64,000 nucleotides of DNA from JAHJQZ01 sp963675235 (GTDB taxonomy: Bacteria > Pseudomonadota > Alphaproteobacteria > Rhizobiales > Devosiaceae): NCBI GenBank assembly GCA_963675235.2, contig CAXXFU010000004.1, positions 744,001 to 808,000 on the forward strand, written 5' to 3'. The notes beneath the pieces are model-generated. The model was not told the origin of the DNA. It ran no database searches and saw only the letters and a list, made by a program, of their open reading frames with translations. Of this stretch, positions 8,477-17,708 are shown piece by piece (position 1 is the first letter of the stretch; each line of letters starts with the position of its first letter). The position numbers and the translations under genes are program-made.

Positions 8477-8521
8477 GCGCGTTCGGGAAAGGTGGAAACC
8501 GGTTTTCCGGTTCGAACGCGC
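8477..8521. repeat. Intergenic palindrome, copy 2
   Basis: GCGCGTTCG (8477-8485) pairs perfectly with CGAACGCGC (8513-8521), and the interior holds GGAAACCGGTTTTCC, itself nearly palindromic. It resembles copy 1 at 3170-3213 in layout. It lies 24 bp before the DUF2948 start, in a 212-bp gap after murA in which nothing else is evident. Confidence 0.5.
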
Positions 8522-8665
8522 GACAACTGCAAATTGAGACCGTGATTTTGGACCAAGTCGAAAATCACGATCGAACTCGCGGCACATTTGGGCATGTGAC
8601 GCACCGAATGCAAGCCATTGATTGGCCTGTGGTCAATTGCCGTCGGACTGGGGGCCTCTTGATTT

Positions 8666-9955
8666 CTAGCCCTGCAGGCGCTCGATATCGGCGCCGCAGG
8701 CCCTGAGCTTTTCCTCCAGCCGCTCGAAGCCGCGATCGAGATGATAGATGCGACTGACCGTGGTCTCGCCACGCGCCGCCAGACCGGCGATGACCAGCGA
8801 CACCGAGGCCCTGAGATCGGTCGCCATGACCCTGGCGCCCTTCAGTTCCGGCACGCCGGTGACGCGGGCTTCCTGGCCTTCGACATGGATGTCGGCACCG
8901 AACCGCATCAGCTCCGCGACATGCATGAAGCGGTTCTCGAAGATGGTCTCGCGAATGACGCTGGTGCCGTTGGCCCGTGTCATCAGTGCCATGAACTGGG
9001 CCTGCAGGTCGGTCGGAAAGCCCGGGAACGGGTCGATCTCGACATCGACGGCGACCAGTCCGTTGCCGTTGCGCGCGACGCGAATGCCGCCGGGCTCTCG
9101 GGTGATGTCGGTGCCGGTGCGACCGAGCACGTCAAGCGCGGCCTGCAGATGCTCGGGACGAGCGCCCTTCAACAACACATCGCCCCCGGTCATGGCGACG
9201 GCCATGGCGAAGGTTCCGGTCTCGATGCGGTCGGGAATGACATCGACCTCGGCCCCATGCAGATCGCTGACGCCCTCTATGGTCATGGTGCGCGTGCCGA
9301 TGCCGGAAATCCTCGCGCCCATGGCGACAAGGCATTCGGCGACATTGACGATCTCGGGTTCGGTGGCGGCGTTCTCGATGATGGTGGTGCCCTTGGCCAG
9401 CGTCGCTGCCATCATGATCGTATGGGTGGCACCGACCGAAACGCGCGGCAATTCGACCCGTCCACCGACGAGACCGCCGGGCGCGCGCGCCACGACATAG
9501 CCCTCGTCGATCTCGATTTCGGCGCCGAGTGCCTTGAGGCCGGCGAGAAAGAAATCAACCGGCCGCGTGCCGATGGCGCAGCCGCCGGGCAGCGACACGC
9601 GCGCCTCGTGCATGCGCGCCAGAAGCGGCCCGATGACCCAGAAGCTGGCGCGCATGGTCGAAACCAGCTCATAAGGCGCGCAGGTGTCGATGATCTCGGC
9701 AGCCGTCAACGTCATGCGCTGGCCGCCGTCATCGATATCGGCGGGCTTGCGTCCATGCACGCCGATATCGACGCCATGATTCTCGAGGATGCGTTCGAGC
9801 TGCTGCACGTCGGCAAGGCGCGGCACGTTGTTCAGTACCAGCGCTTCCGGCGTCAGAAGCGAGGCGATCATCAGAGGCAGGGCGGCATTCTTGGCGCCGG
9901 AAATCGGGATCGAGCCATTGAGTTCGTTCTCGCCCCTCAGTCTGATGCTGTCCAT
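8666..9955 (-). CDS. murA: UDP-N-acetylglucosamine 1-carboxyvinyltransferase
   Basis: 429 residues. MurA transfers enolpyruvate from PEP to UDP-GlcNAc, the first committed step of peptidoglycan synthesis, in the cytoplasm. The active-site motifs are present: Lys22-Asn23 in SGAKNAAL, the loop cysteine Cys126 in PGGCAIGTRP (so fosfomycin-sensitive type), and PFPGFPTDLQAQ. Length is standard. The 50-residue basic gene lies 104 bp upstream on the same strand; DUF2948 follows downstream. Confidence 0.97.
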   Translation of the reverse strand: MDSIRLRGENELNGSIPISGAKNAALPLMIASLLTPEALVLNNVPRLADVQQLERILENHGVDIGVHGRKPADIDDGGQRMTLTAAEIIDTCAPYELVSTMRASFWVIGPLLARMHEARVSLPGGCAIGTRPVDFFLAGLKALGAEIEIDEGYVVARAPGGLVGGRVELPRVSVGATHTIMMAATLAKGTTIIENAATEPEIVNVAECLVAMGARISGIGTRTMTIEGVSDLHGAEVDVIPDRIETGTFAMAVAMTGGDVLLKGARPEHLQAALDVLGRTGTDITREPGGIRVARNGNGLVAVDVEIDPFPGFPTDLQAQFMALMTRANGTSVIRETIFENRFMHVAELMRFGADIHVEGQEARVTGVPELKGARVMATDLRASVSLVIAGLAARGETTVSRIYHLDRGFERLEEKLRACGADIERLQG

Positions 9956-10059
9956 GAATGCTCCTTGCTGGCTCTGATCTTTGTCGGGAATCGCAGCTGC
10001 GACCGGCAGGCATATTAGTCGGAACCCGTAAGCTGCGGAACCGGCAGAAACGTCCCGGT

Positions 10060-10212
10060 TCAGTCCGTCTTGTCCGAACCGGACCGGTCCTCGTGCCCTG
10101 TATCCTGGGTGGGTTTTCGCTCCGCCGCCTGTTTCTTGCGGCGCTTGAGATTTTCCCGGAGCTTTGCGGCCAATCTTTGTTGGCGTGTCTGTTTGTCGCC
10201 GCCGCGCGGCAT
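10060..10212 (-). CDS. Small basic conserved protein upstream of murA
   Basis: A 50-codon frame starting ATG at 10212, with GGGGGA nine bases upstream, and ending TGA at 10060. The first 33 residues are very basic and probably helical (KQTRQQRLAAKLRENLKRRK), the tail polar and acidic. Small proteins with this RLAxxLRENLKRRK pattern occur next to murA in Hyphomicrobiales. No signal peptide or membrane segment. The charge suggests nucleic-acid or ribosome contact, but function is not known. Confidence 0.7.
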   Translation of the reverse strand: MPRGGDKQTRQQRLAAKLRENLKRRKKQAAERKPTQDTGHEDRSGSDKTD

Positions 10213-10335
10213 GTGCGTTGTCCCCCGCTTCCTAGCGTCGCAAGACCTGCCAGTTTTTTCGCCTTGCGTCCAGTTGGGCGCTATGGCAGTAACACCGCGG
10301 ATTTCGTCGCTGCCTCGGCGCGACCTCCGATGGAT

Positions 10336-10410
<75 letters not shown>

Positions 10411-10484
10411 CTTGTTCTCACATGCCTTTGCTCGAACCGGCCCGCCAGCGCCGAAGGTTTATCTCGTGGGATTGGCCCCCACAC

Positions 10485-10511
10485 AAAAAGGCCGGCGCGA
10501 GGCCGGCCTTT
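10485..10511 (-). terminator. Rho-independent terminator of OmpA-like gene
   Basis: GGCCGGC (10490-10496) pairs with GCCGGCC (10502-10508); on the minus strand the stem is followed by TTTTT. It lies 24 bp beyond the OmpA-family stop codon. Confidence 0.8.
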
Positions 10512-10534
10512 CCGATTGATCGATGGAGCCGAGA

Positions 10535-11203
10535 TCAGCCGGCGACGATCGGCGAGATGTAGATCTCGACGCGACGGTTGAGCGCCTTGCCGGATTCGGT
10601 GGCATTCGATGCGATCGGCTGGCTCTCGCCGTAGCCGATAACGTTGAAACGCCTCGTGTCGACACCCTGGGTGCCCAGGAAGCCTGCCACCGACTGGGCG
10701 CGCTGCTGCGACAGGGTCTGGTTGTAGGCCTCCGAGCCGTCAGAGTCGGTGTGACCGGCAATGTCGACAACAGTCTTGTTGTACTTCTGCAGCACCAGGG
10801 CCACCGAAACCAGCGTTTGCTGGAAGGCCGGATTGATGTTGGACTGCGCCGACGCGAAGGTGATGTTGGACGGCATGTTCAGGATGATCTGCGCACCGTT
10901 GCGCGTCACCGACACGCCGGTCGAGGCGAGCTGGGCCCTGAGCTCGGCCTCCTGCTGATCCATGTAATTGCCGACGGCCGCACCGCCGATACCGCCAACG
11001 CCGGCACCAATCAGCGCCGTCACGCGCGGATCCGCGCCCGTGGCCGCGCCGAGAATGGCGCCGCCGATGGCGCCACCGACTGCGCCGATGGTGGCGCCGC
11101 CGGTGGTGTTCGAAACCTTCTGCTGTCCAGTGTAAGGATCGGTCGTGGTGCACGCCGTCAAGGCGAGCGCTGCCACAATGCCCAATGCCGCTTTGGTCTT
11201 CAT
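10535..11203 (-). CDS. OmpA-family glycine-zipper lipoprotein
   Basis: 222 residues. A lipoprotein signal peptide ends LALTAC with Cys18 as the lipidation site. Residues about 34-80 are a glycine zipper (GGATIGAVGGAIGG), which inserts in or packs against the membrane. Residues about 110-218 are an OmpA/MotB peptidoglycan-binding domain with GHTDSDGSEAYN and the LSQQRAQSV and NRRVEI segments. It would tie the outer membrane to the cell wall. The frame is open further upstream, but only this start gives a lipobox. A clear terminator follows. Confidence 0.9.
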   Translation of the reverse strand: MKTKAALGIVAALALTACTTTDPYTGQQKVSNTTGGATIGAVGGAIGGAILGAATGADPRVTALIGAGVGGIGGAAVGNYMDQQEAELRAQLASTGVSVTRNGAQIILNMPSNITFASAQSNINPAFQQTLVSVALVLQKYNKTVVDIAGHTDSDGSEAYNQTLSQQRAQSVAGFLGTQGVDTRRFNVIGYGESQPIASNATESGKALNRRVEIYISPIVAG

Positions 11204-11408
11204 CCCCGAAATCTCCCGTTTTGGTAATACCGCTTTGCCGAGCAATTGCGGCCAATTTGTTGCACAGGTTCCGCTGTCCACCACGAAGCTAGCATGCGTT
11301 GGCTGGAAGTGACACCCGGCCAAACCCGCAAGGCGCCGGACAGTCAGGACCTGTGATCCGAGCTGACACATCTGGCTGTCACCCGACAAATCCCGGCGTA
11401 TGCCGCAC

Positions 11409-12182
11409 TCACGAATGCGCCCAGCCGGCATCGATGATGAAATTCTGTGCCGTGATCATGCGGCTGTCCTCGGCGCATAGGAACAGCGCCAGCGCCGCCA
11501 CGTCCGCGGGCAGGATATGACCCTTGATCAGCTGCATGGACTGCATGTGCGCGTTCATTTCGGGCGTGATCACCTCTGTCTGCTGGCGCTCGGTCAGGAT
11601 GGCGCCCGGCGCGATGGTGTTGACGCGAATCCGGTGCGGGCCGAGCTCATTGGCCATGGCGCGGGTCAACCCGTGAATGGCCGCCTTGGCGCTGGCATAG
11701 GCCGGAATGTTGGGCGTGTTGATCATCCAGGCGATCGAACCGAGATTGACGATGGCGCCGCCGCCGGCCTCGATCATGCCCGGCGCCACCGCCTGGATGG
11801 CGAAAAAGACCTGTTTGAGATTGACCGCCATGCGCTGATCCCACTCGTCGGGAGTGACGGTGCGCCAGTCCTGGCGGCCGTCAAAGGCGGCATTGTTGAC
11901 AAGCGCCCGGGCCGCACCGTGCGCCTCGGCAAAGCCGGCGATCGCCCTCTGGTAGGCGGCAATGTCGGTGATATCGCAATATGTGAAACGCACCGCCGCG
12001 CCGGCTGCGGTCAGTTCCTTTTCGAGTGCCCGTCCCGCGGTTTTGGCGATATCGACGAATCCGACCCTGGCCCCCTGAGCGGCATAGGCTTTCACCATCG
12101 CTTCGCCGATGCCGGAGGCGCCGCCCGAAACGACGACCGGGGCGCCTTCAAGGCTCGGATAGACGGCAGGTTTGTCGATCAT
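11409..12182 (-). CDS. SDR-family oxidoreductase
   Basis: 257 residues, a classical short-chain dehydrogenase. The nucleotide motif SGGASGIGE is near residues 18-26, NNAAF near 92, a catalytic Ser in NLGSIAW, the YASAK Tyr/Lys near 161-165 and a C-terminal IIDAGW. The remaining SDR genes in the window (2407, 34649) are not close relatives by motif. It is about 22 bp downstream of mscS on the same strand and may be co-transcribed. Substrate unknown; sugar or polyol dehydrogenases share this pattern. Confidence 0.87.
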   Translation of the reverse strand: MIDKPAVYPSLEGAPVVVSGGASGIGEAMVKAYAAQGARVGFVDIAKTAGRALEKELTAAGAAVRFTYCDITDIAAYQRAIAGFAEAHGAARALVNNAAFDGRQDWRTVTPDEWDQRMAVNLKQVFFAIQAVAPGMIEAGGGAIVNLGSIAWMINTPNIPAYASAKAAIHGLTRAMANELGPHRIRVNTIAPGAILTERQQTEVITPEMNAHMQSMQLIKGHILPADVAALALFLCAEDSRMITAQNFIIDAGWAHS

Positions 12183-12204
12183 GACGCGCTCCGTTGCGCT
12201 TCGG

Positions 12205-13365
12205 TCAGGGATTTGGCGGGGCCGGCATATCGGCGGGCGGCGCGGTCTTGAAGATCACTTCGCGATGCGGGAACGGAATCTCGATGCCTTCTGCCTTGAA
12301 GGCGTCCCACAGCGCCAGCATCACCTCGCCGCGGACATTGGCGACACCGTTTTCGGGGTCCTTGATGTAGAAGCGCAGGATGAAGTCGATCGATGACTCG
12401 CCGAATTCGGTGAGGTGGCAGTAGTTGGAGTAGCGCGCATGGTTGCTGACGACGCGCGGATGGCTCTGGGTGGCGGCAAGCGCGATCTCGCGCACCTTGT
12501 GCGGGTCGGACTGATAGGAGACGCCGAACCTGATCTCGACACGGATGAAACTGTCGCCGAAAGACCAGTTCTCGACCGGCTGGGTGATCAGGTCCTCGTT
12601 GGGGATCAGCACTTCGCGCCCGTCATACATGAACACCGAGACATAGCGCGCGTTGAGCGAGGAGATCCAGCCGAAGGTATCCCCGACGGTGATGATGTCG
12701 CCGGGCTTGATCGACTTGTCGGTCAAAAGGATGATGCCGGAGACGAAATTGGACACCACCTTCTGCAGGCCGAAGCCGAGGCCGACGCCGATGGCGCCGG
12801 AAACGAAGGTCAGGGCGGTGAAGTCGATGCCGATGGCGTAAAGTCCGATCAGCAGCGCCAGTGTCACCAGCAGGAAACGCGCCACCGTGCCGATCAGTAC
12901 CTGCTGGGCCGGAGAGATGTCCTCGACGCCGACCAGCTGCTTTTCCAGCAACAGGCTGGCCCTGCCCGCTGCCCACAGCAACACCCAGAGCACGACGACA
13001 CCCTGCACGACCAGAAGCAGCGAAATCCTGAGGTCGCCGATCTGCAGCGCCAGCTGGTTCATCAAGTCCATGGCTTCGGGCAGGATGCCCAGAAGCCCCA
13101 GCGTCACCAGCACCCAGCCGCCGATCTCGACCAGGCGGGCGAGCGAACGGTTGCGGATGATCCGTGAGGCAATAGTGATGGCGATCAGCGAGGTGACCAG
13201 CGACGCGAACAGCGTCAGGAAATACGAATGGCTGTGCCAGGTCGCCGCACGCATCGCCGCAACCCCGAACCAGGTGAACAGCGAAAAATAGATGCCCTGC
13301 TGCCGGGTCAGCACGACGCCGGCGATGCGCAGCAGGGTCGGGCGCAGTCGCAAACGGAGCGACAA
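12205..13365 (-). CDS. MscS-family mechanosensitive channel, main part
   Basis: 386 codons in frame, beginning at a TTG that is probably not the real start. Several membrane segments fill residues 20-190, followed by the MscS pore and beta domain: GVGLGFGLQKVVSNFVSGIILLTD with regular glycines, then KPGDIITVGDTFG and the C-terminal alpha/beta domain to about 375. Such channels release osmolytes on hypo-osmotic shock. Sequence upstream in another frame (13366-13558) looks like the missing N-terminus, so one base has probably been gained or lost between about 13335 and 13375. If the break is real, the pore domain is still complete. Confidence 0.85.
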   Translation of the reverse strand: MSLRLRLRPTLLRIAGVVLTRQQGIYFSLFTWFGVAAMRAATWHSHSYFLTLFASLVTSLIAITIASRIIRNRSLARLVEIGGWVLVTLGLLGILPEAMDLMNQLALQIGDLRISLLLVVQGVVVLWVLLWAAGRASLLLEKQLVGVEDISPAQQVLIGTVARFLLVTLALLIGLYAIGIDFTALTFVSGAIGVGLGFGLQKVVSNFVSGIILLTDKSIKPGDIITVGDTFGWISSLNARYVSVFMYDGREVLIPNEDLITQPVENWSFGDSFIRVEIRFGVSYQSDPHKVREIALAATQSHPRVVSNHARYSNYCHLTEFGESSIDFILRFYIKDPENGVANVRGEVMLALWDAFKAEGIEIPFPHREVIFKTAPPADMPAPPNP

Positions 13366-13558
13366 TCGCTTCGAACCGCTTGGCGATCAGCCGCGTGACG
13401 ATGATCGATAGCGAAAAGGCGAGCGCGATGACACCGAGCTGGACCAGCGACCAGTTGAGGCTCGATCCGGTAAGGCCGAGTCCGAAGAACCGCAGCAGCG
13501 AATCAAGCAGGTTCGGCCATTGCTGCAGCCAGAGACCGAGTTGGTTCAGCCCGTCCAC
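13366..13558 (-). other. N-terminal fragment of MscS gene in a second frame
   Basis: From ATG at 13558 about 65 codons read as a plausible channel N-terminus: an amphipathic start, then a hydrophobic segment LGVIALAFSLSIIVTRLIAKRF. After that the frame turns into arginine- and proline-rich shadow sequence while the MscS protein continues in the neighbouring frame. Taken with 12205-13365 the intact protein would be about 450 residues. Confidence 0.6.
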
Positions 13559-13577
13559 ACCGATGTTCCCCTTGGCG

Positions 13578-14855
13578 TCAGGCCCCCGGGTCCAAAGCCG
13601 CCAGCAGCGTCTCCACGTCCTTCACCTCACCGGCATGTTGCGGCCGGATCGAAAAATTGAAGGTCACGTATTCCCGCCCCGGCACGAAGGTGCACAGATT
13701 GGTCCCGGGGTGATACGAGCCGCAATAGACCGGCTCGGTCAGACCATGGGTCAGCCTCCCGGCGATGCGATGCGGCGGCACCAGGGTGAGAACCGCGTGG
13801 TAGTCGTTGTTGAAGCGGAAGAACCGCTGGGTATAAAGGAACGGCAGGAAGCGCGACAGGAAGCGATGCGTGGTGAAGATCGCATTGATCACCAGCTGCA
13901 TATGCGCCGTGTCCTTGGCTTCAATCGCATTGATCTCGGCATCGACGGCCTTGATAAAGGTCTCGAGATCGGATTCCACCGCAAAGCTGGCATCGATGAC
14001 GCGAACGCGAAAATAGTCGTCGCCCTTACGGGTGCGGTCGTCGTCGAGCGTGGTGTAGGCGGTCCTGATCTTCTTGTCCGAAAAGCCTGTGCCGCCCTTG
14101 TTGAGGGCGTAGAGCACCAGCGCGAACATCAATGAGCGCTGCGCCACGCCGAGCTTGTCTGCGACACGGCGCATGCGGGCGCGGGGAAAAACCAGGGTGG
14201 AAAAATGCATCTGCGCCGTTTTCGGCGCCATGATCTGGCCCATCAGCAGGTGCAGCGGCGCCGACAGGGCGCCGGCCAGGCCGACCGTGAGGCGCTGGCG
14301 CCACGGCACGCTTGCCGCCAGCTCGCTGGCGCCGGGAGCGCGCGCGGCCGAGTGCGACCGGGTCAGCATGGCGGAATCGGCGCCCTCCATCATGGCATGG
14401 GCCGATTGCACCAGAATCATCGAGCTGCGCCCCTGTTCGTCCGGGCCGTCGCGCCTGACGAAGGCGCGCACACGGAACAGCGGCATCTTCTCGTCGTCGA
14501 ACAGTTCGAGCGCCGGCGACAGGCTCGCATCCGGGTAGGCATCGAAACTGTCGACCTCTTCCACCGAGGTGATCGCTTCGAGCAGGTGCTCGGGCAAGGG
14601 TGCGCCGGGTGTGGCGCCCTTGAAGCCGTGGGTGAGCTGAGGCGCCAGACTGACCATCATGGCAACCATCGACATCAGCCGTTCCTTGTCGAAGGACTGA
14701 TCGGAAAACGAGGTGAAATAAACCGTGTTCCGGGCCCGATACAGGAACCACTGGAAATCGGTGAACAGGGCCAGCGGATCGGACACCGGTGCGCCGTGGT
14801 GACCCAACCCCTCGGATGTCGCGCCTACATAAGCCGCGGCACTGAAGTTCTTCAA
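13578..14855 (-). CDS. Acyltransferase-superfamily protein (WS/DGAT or condensation-like)
   Basis: 425 residues, no signal peptide. The N-terminal half has a degenerate acyl-transfer motif, HAMMEGADS (near residue 153), at the place of the HHxxxDG motif of CoA-dependent acyltransferases such as wax ester synthase/DGAT and condensation domains; the second His and the DG are altered. The C-terminal part (NLCTFVPGREYVTFNFSIRP) resembles the latch region of the same fold. Catalysis by the standard mechanism is doubtful. It is transcribed away from hemA, from which 251 bp separate it. Confidence in the fold is moderate and in function low. Confidence 0.55.
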   Translation of the reverse strand: MKNFSAAAYVGATSEGLGHHGAPVSDPLALFTDFQWFLYRARNTVYFTSFSDQSFDKERLMSMVAMMVSLAPQLTHGFKGATPGAPLPEHLLEAITSVEEVDSFDAYPDASLSPALELFDDEKMPLFRVRAFVRRDGPDEQGRSSMILVQSAHAMMEGADSAMLTRSHSAARAPGASELAASVPWRQRLTVGLAGALSAPLHLLMGQIMAPKTAQMHFSTLVFPRARMRRVADKLGVAQRSLMFALVLYALNKGGTGFSDKKIRTAYTTLDDDRTRKGDDYFRVRVIDASFAVESDLETFIKAVDAEINAIEAKDTAHMQLVINAIFTTHRFLSRFLPFLYTQRFFRFNNDYHAVLTLVPPHRIAGRLTHGLTEPVYCGSYHPGTNLCTFVPGREYVTFNFSIRPQHAGEVKDVETLLAALDPGA

Positions 14856-15106
14856 ACCGAGTACCCTCCCAGCGTGTTATTCGACGCCGCTTTTCCAACT
14901 AACACCTTAAGTGGATGAACGGGTTCGGGGCAAATGGTTTGTGTCTGCTTGGACAAAACGGGGTTTTCAAATGGCTCCAAAAGGACCATATCACGGTCTT
15001 TGTCCGCAGAGCCCGGCGGGCTAGGGTAGGGTTTCGGCGCATCGCCGGAGCGGTTCCAGTGATCGTGGATTGGCTGCAATCCGACCGAAAATGAGGGAAA
15101 AAAGAC

Positions 15107-16387
15107 ATGTTTGACTATGGCGGCGCCTTCGAAGACGCGCTCAATGCCTTGCGAAATGAACGCCGCTATCGCGTCTTCGCCGACCTCGAACGCGTCGCCG
15201 GACAGTTCCCGCGCGCCATTTTCCGCGACAGTGCCGACAACGAGCGCGAGATCACGATCTGGTGTTCGAACGACTATCTCGGCATGGGCCAGCACGAAAA
15301 GGTCATTGCCGCCATGCAGGACACGGCCGGCAAGATGGGTGCCGGCGCCGGCGGCACCCGCAACATCTCGGGCACCAATCGCAAGCTGGTCGAGCTCGAG
15401 CGCTCGCTCGCCGACCTGCACCGCAAGGAATCGGCCCTGGTCTTCACCTCCGGGTTCGTCTCCAACGAAGCGGCGATCTCGACCATCGCGCGTCTATTGC
15501 CCAATTGCCTGATCCTTTCCGACCAGCTCAACCATGCCTCGATGATTGCCGGCGTCCGGCAGTCGGGCGTTCAAAAGCAGATCTTCCGCCACAACGATAC
15601 CGCGCACCTGCGCGAACTGCTTGAAGCCACCGACCGCTCGCGTCCGAAACTGATCGTTTTCGAATCGGTCTATTCGATGGACGGCGATGTGGCGCCGATC
15701 GCCGAAATCGCCGACCTCGCCGAGGAATACGGGGCCCTGACCTATATCGACGAGGTCCACGCCGTCGGCCTTTACGGTCCGCGCGGCGGCGGCATTACCG
15801 ACCGTGAAGGCCTGACCGATCGCATCGACATCATCGAGGGGACGCTGGCCAAGGGTTTCGGCACCATGGGCGGCTATATCGCCGCCAAGAAGTCGATCGT
15901 TGACTCCGTGCGCTCCTATGCCTCCGAGTTCATCTTCACCACCGCCCTGCCGCCGGCGCTCTGCGCCGCTGCCGGTGCCTCGATCGAGCACCTCAAGCAC
16001 TCGACCGACGAACGCACGCGCCACCAGCGTCAGGCCGAACGGACCAAGAAGGTCCTGACCGAGGCCGGCCTGCCGGTCATGCCGACCAAAACCCATATCG
16101 TGCCGCTGATCGTCGGCGAGGCGCAGGCCTGCAAGGCGGCCTCCGACATGCTGATGGACCGGCACAACATCTACATCCAGCCGATCAACTACCCGACCGT
16201 GCCCAAGGGCACCGAGCGGCTACGGATCACCCCGACGCCGTTCCACTCGGACATGATGATCGAAACGCTGCGCGATGCGCTGGTCCAGGTCTGGGAAGCG
16301 CTCGAGCTGCCGCGCGGCATCGACACTTCGCAGCTCACCGCAGAAGCGCTCAATTCCGGTGATCTGACCCTGACCATCGGCGGCTAA
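15107..16387 (+). CDS. hemA: 5-aminolevulinate synthase
   Basis: 426 residues. ALAS condenses glycine and succinyl-CoA to 5-aminolevulinate using PLP, the first step of tetrapyrrole synthesis in Alphaproteobacteria (the Shemin route). Visible are CSNDYLGMGQH, GAGAGGTRNISG, the PLP-contacting YIDEVHAVGLYG and the Schiff-base lysine in EGTLAKGFGTMGG near residue 248. The start has the usual MFDYGGAFEDAL sequence. It supplies the precursor used by the cobalamin cluster at 39-53 kb, though the two are far apart. The 251-bp gap upstream is the shared promoter region with the divergent acyltransferase-like gene. Confidence 0.97.
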   Translation: MFDYGGAFEDALNALRNERRYRVFADLERVAGQFPRAIFRDSADNEREITIWCSNDYLGMGQHEKVIAAMQDTAGKMGAGAGGTRNISGTNRKLVELERSLADLHRKESALVFTSGFVSNEAAISTIARLLPNCLILSDQLNHASMIAGVRQSGVQKQIFRHNDTAHLRELLEATDRSRPKLIVFESVYSMDGDVAPIAEIADLAEEYGALTYIDEVHAVGLYGPRGGGITDREGLTDRIDIIEGTLAKGFGTMGGYIAAKKSIVDSVRSYASEFIFTTALPPALCAAAGASIEHLKHSTDERTRHQRQAERTKKVLTEAGLPVMPTKTHIVPLIVGEAQACKAASDMLMDRHNIYIQPINYPTVPKGTERLRITPTPFHSDMMIETLRDALVQVWEALELPRGIDTSQLTAEALNSGDLTLTIGG

Positions 16388-16465
16388 AGCGCGGTCCGCC
16401 GCGCTCATCCAAACCGGACCGGAAACCCGGAGCGTCCCGACGTCTCCGCAAGTCGGCGATGTGAG

Positions 16466-16879
16466 CTAGCTTGTCTTGCCACACTCGCTGCACTGGGCAT
16501 CGTGCAGGGAAATGGCGCCACCGCAGGCACATGTCCGCCGTTTCCGGTCCAGTTCGAGAAACAGGTCGATGCCGCGGTCCCTGGCCTCCCGGCTGTTGGC
16601 CAACAGGCTTTCCGAGTAGCGCTTGTTGTAGCTCCGCTCCAGGTTCTTCAGCAGGCCACAGGGAAACTCCGCACACTGCAGACACCGGACCAAGCCCCTG
16701 GACTGCGCGCATTTCTTGATCCGGCAATCGCGGCAATGCGCCGGTCTGGCCCCGTCGGTACTGAGACACCCCTGGCAGGCCTGTTTCTTCCTGCCTGTCA
16801 CAAGATGGCGATAGCACACCATGCAGTTCATTCCGCAAGGTGCGAGCATGCTGACATCAATGCTGTCCGGCATTCTCAT
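16466..16879 (-). CDS. DUF3795-like cysteine-rich protein
   Basis: 137 residues from ATG at 16879, which has GAGGA ten bases upstream; the frame is open 13 codons further to a TTG. It has about fourteen cysteines in CxxC-type groups: CGMNCMVCYRH, CQGC, CRDCRIKKC, CLQCAEFPC, then a terminal CACGG and CSEC pair. The first group and the RYSESLLAN segment match DUF3795, thought to bind zinc or iron-sulfur. The family is more usual in anaerobic bacteria and archaea. No neighbour suggests a role. Confidence 0.7.
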   Translation of the reverse strand: MRMPDSIDVSMLAPCGMNCMVCYRHLVTGRKKQACQGCLSTDGARPAHCRDCRIKKCAQSRGLVRCLQCAEFPCGLLKNLERSYNKRYSESLLANSREARDRGIDLFLELDRKRRTCACGGAISLHDAQCSECGKTS

Positions 16880-16965
16880 CGCAGCTGCTTCCTCGCCGGC
16901 CGTGCAAGTGTGTCCCAATTATCTGCCGGCGGCACCAGCCGGCAATGATGTTGATCACGCCAATG

Positions 16966-16993
16966 AAAAAGGCCCGCCATGCGGCGGGCCCTT
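16966..16993 (-). terminator. Rho-independent terminator of rhodanese gene
   Basis: GGCCCGCC (16971-16978) pairs with GGCGGGCC (16983-16990) around ATGC; on the minus strand five T residues follow. It lies about 30 bp after the rhodanese stop. Confidence 0.8.
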
Positions 16994-17022
16994 TCGCGTG
17001 CCGGATCAGGCCAGGTTGCGGC

Positions 17023-17494
17023 TCAGCAGCACTTCTCGGTCGGCAGGCCGTCGGCGATCCAGCCGGGAACCTGGCCATTGCCGGTCATGCCGCCATAGAC
17101 CGAGTACACCCGGTCGAACCCGGCCTGGCTCAGGGCCTTCTGCACCTGGCCGGAACGATTGGACGAGGCACAGATGAAACCGATTTCCTTGTCGGGATTG
17201 GACTGGCGCAGCTCGACCATCTTGTTGACGAAATCCGGATCCTGCATCTCGACAGTCAAGGCGTCCTTGGCAACGCCGGTCCTGCTGCCATTCGGGAGGT
17301 GTGCGCACGTCGACGATGATCATCTCGCCGGCCTGCTGGCGCTCAAAGGCTTCCTTGTCGGTGACTTCGCCTTCGTTGGCGGCGCTGACCATGCTGGGGA
17401 TGAAGCTGGTCGCCGCGAAGGCGGCAACGACGCCTGCCCCGGCAAGTGCGGTCACGAGCGCCCGGCGTTTCGGCGATTTCACTTTGTCGTTCAT
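17023..17494 (-). pseudogene. Exported rhodanese-like protein with a frame break
   Basis: The frame from ATG 17494 gives a signal or twin-arginine-like N-terminus (KSPKRRALVTALAGAG), then the rhodanese start MIIVDVRTPPEWQ. After that it degrades, while a neighbouring frame carries on with ALTVEMQDPDFVNKM, the active-site loop CASSNR (CX4R) and GGMTGNGQVPGW to a stop at 17023. One extra base near 17278-17288 explains both. Restored, the protein would be about 157 residues, a periplasmic single-domain sulfurtransferase. It may be an assembly error or a true null allele. The terminator at 16966 is intact. Confidence 0.75.
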
Positions 17495-17708
17495 GTCGGT
17501 CGTCCCTGTTCAATAGGCATGACGGCTGCCACCGGCCTATTCCGCCGGCCACGCAGCGCGTGAAAGTGGATGAAACCTGCGTCGCGGTCGCATGTCCGCA
17601 TATCGGACAGACTGACGCAAGTAGTTACATTCAAATATTCTAATATAGCAATATCAGAGGCTGGGCAAGCCTTTCCGGGGCCAGGCCGGTCACACAATCG
17701 TGTCCGGC

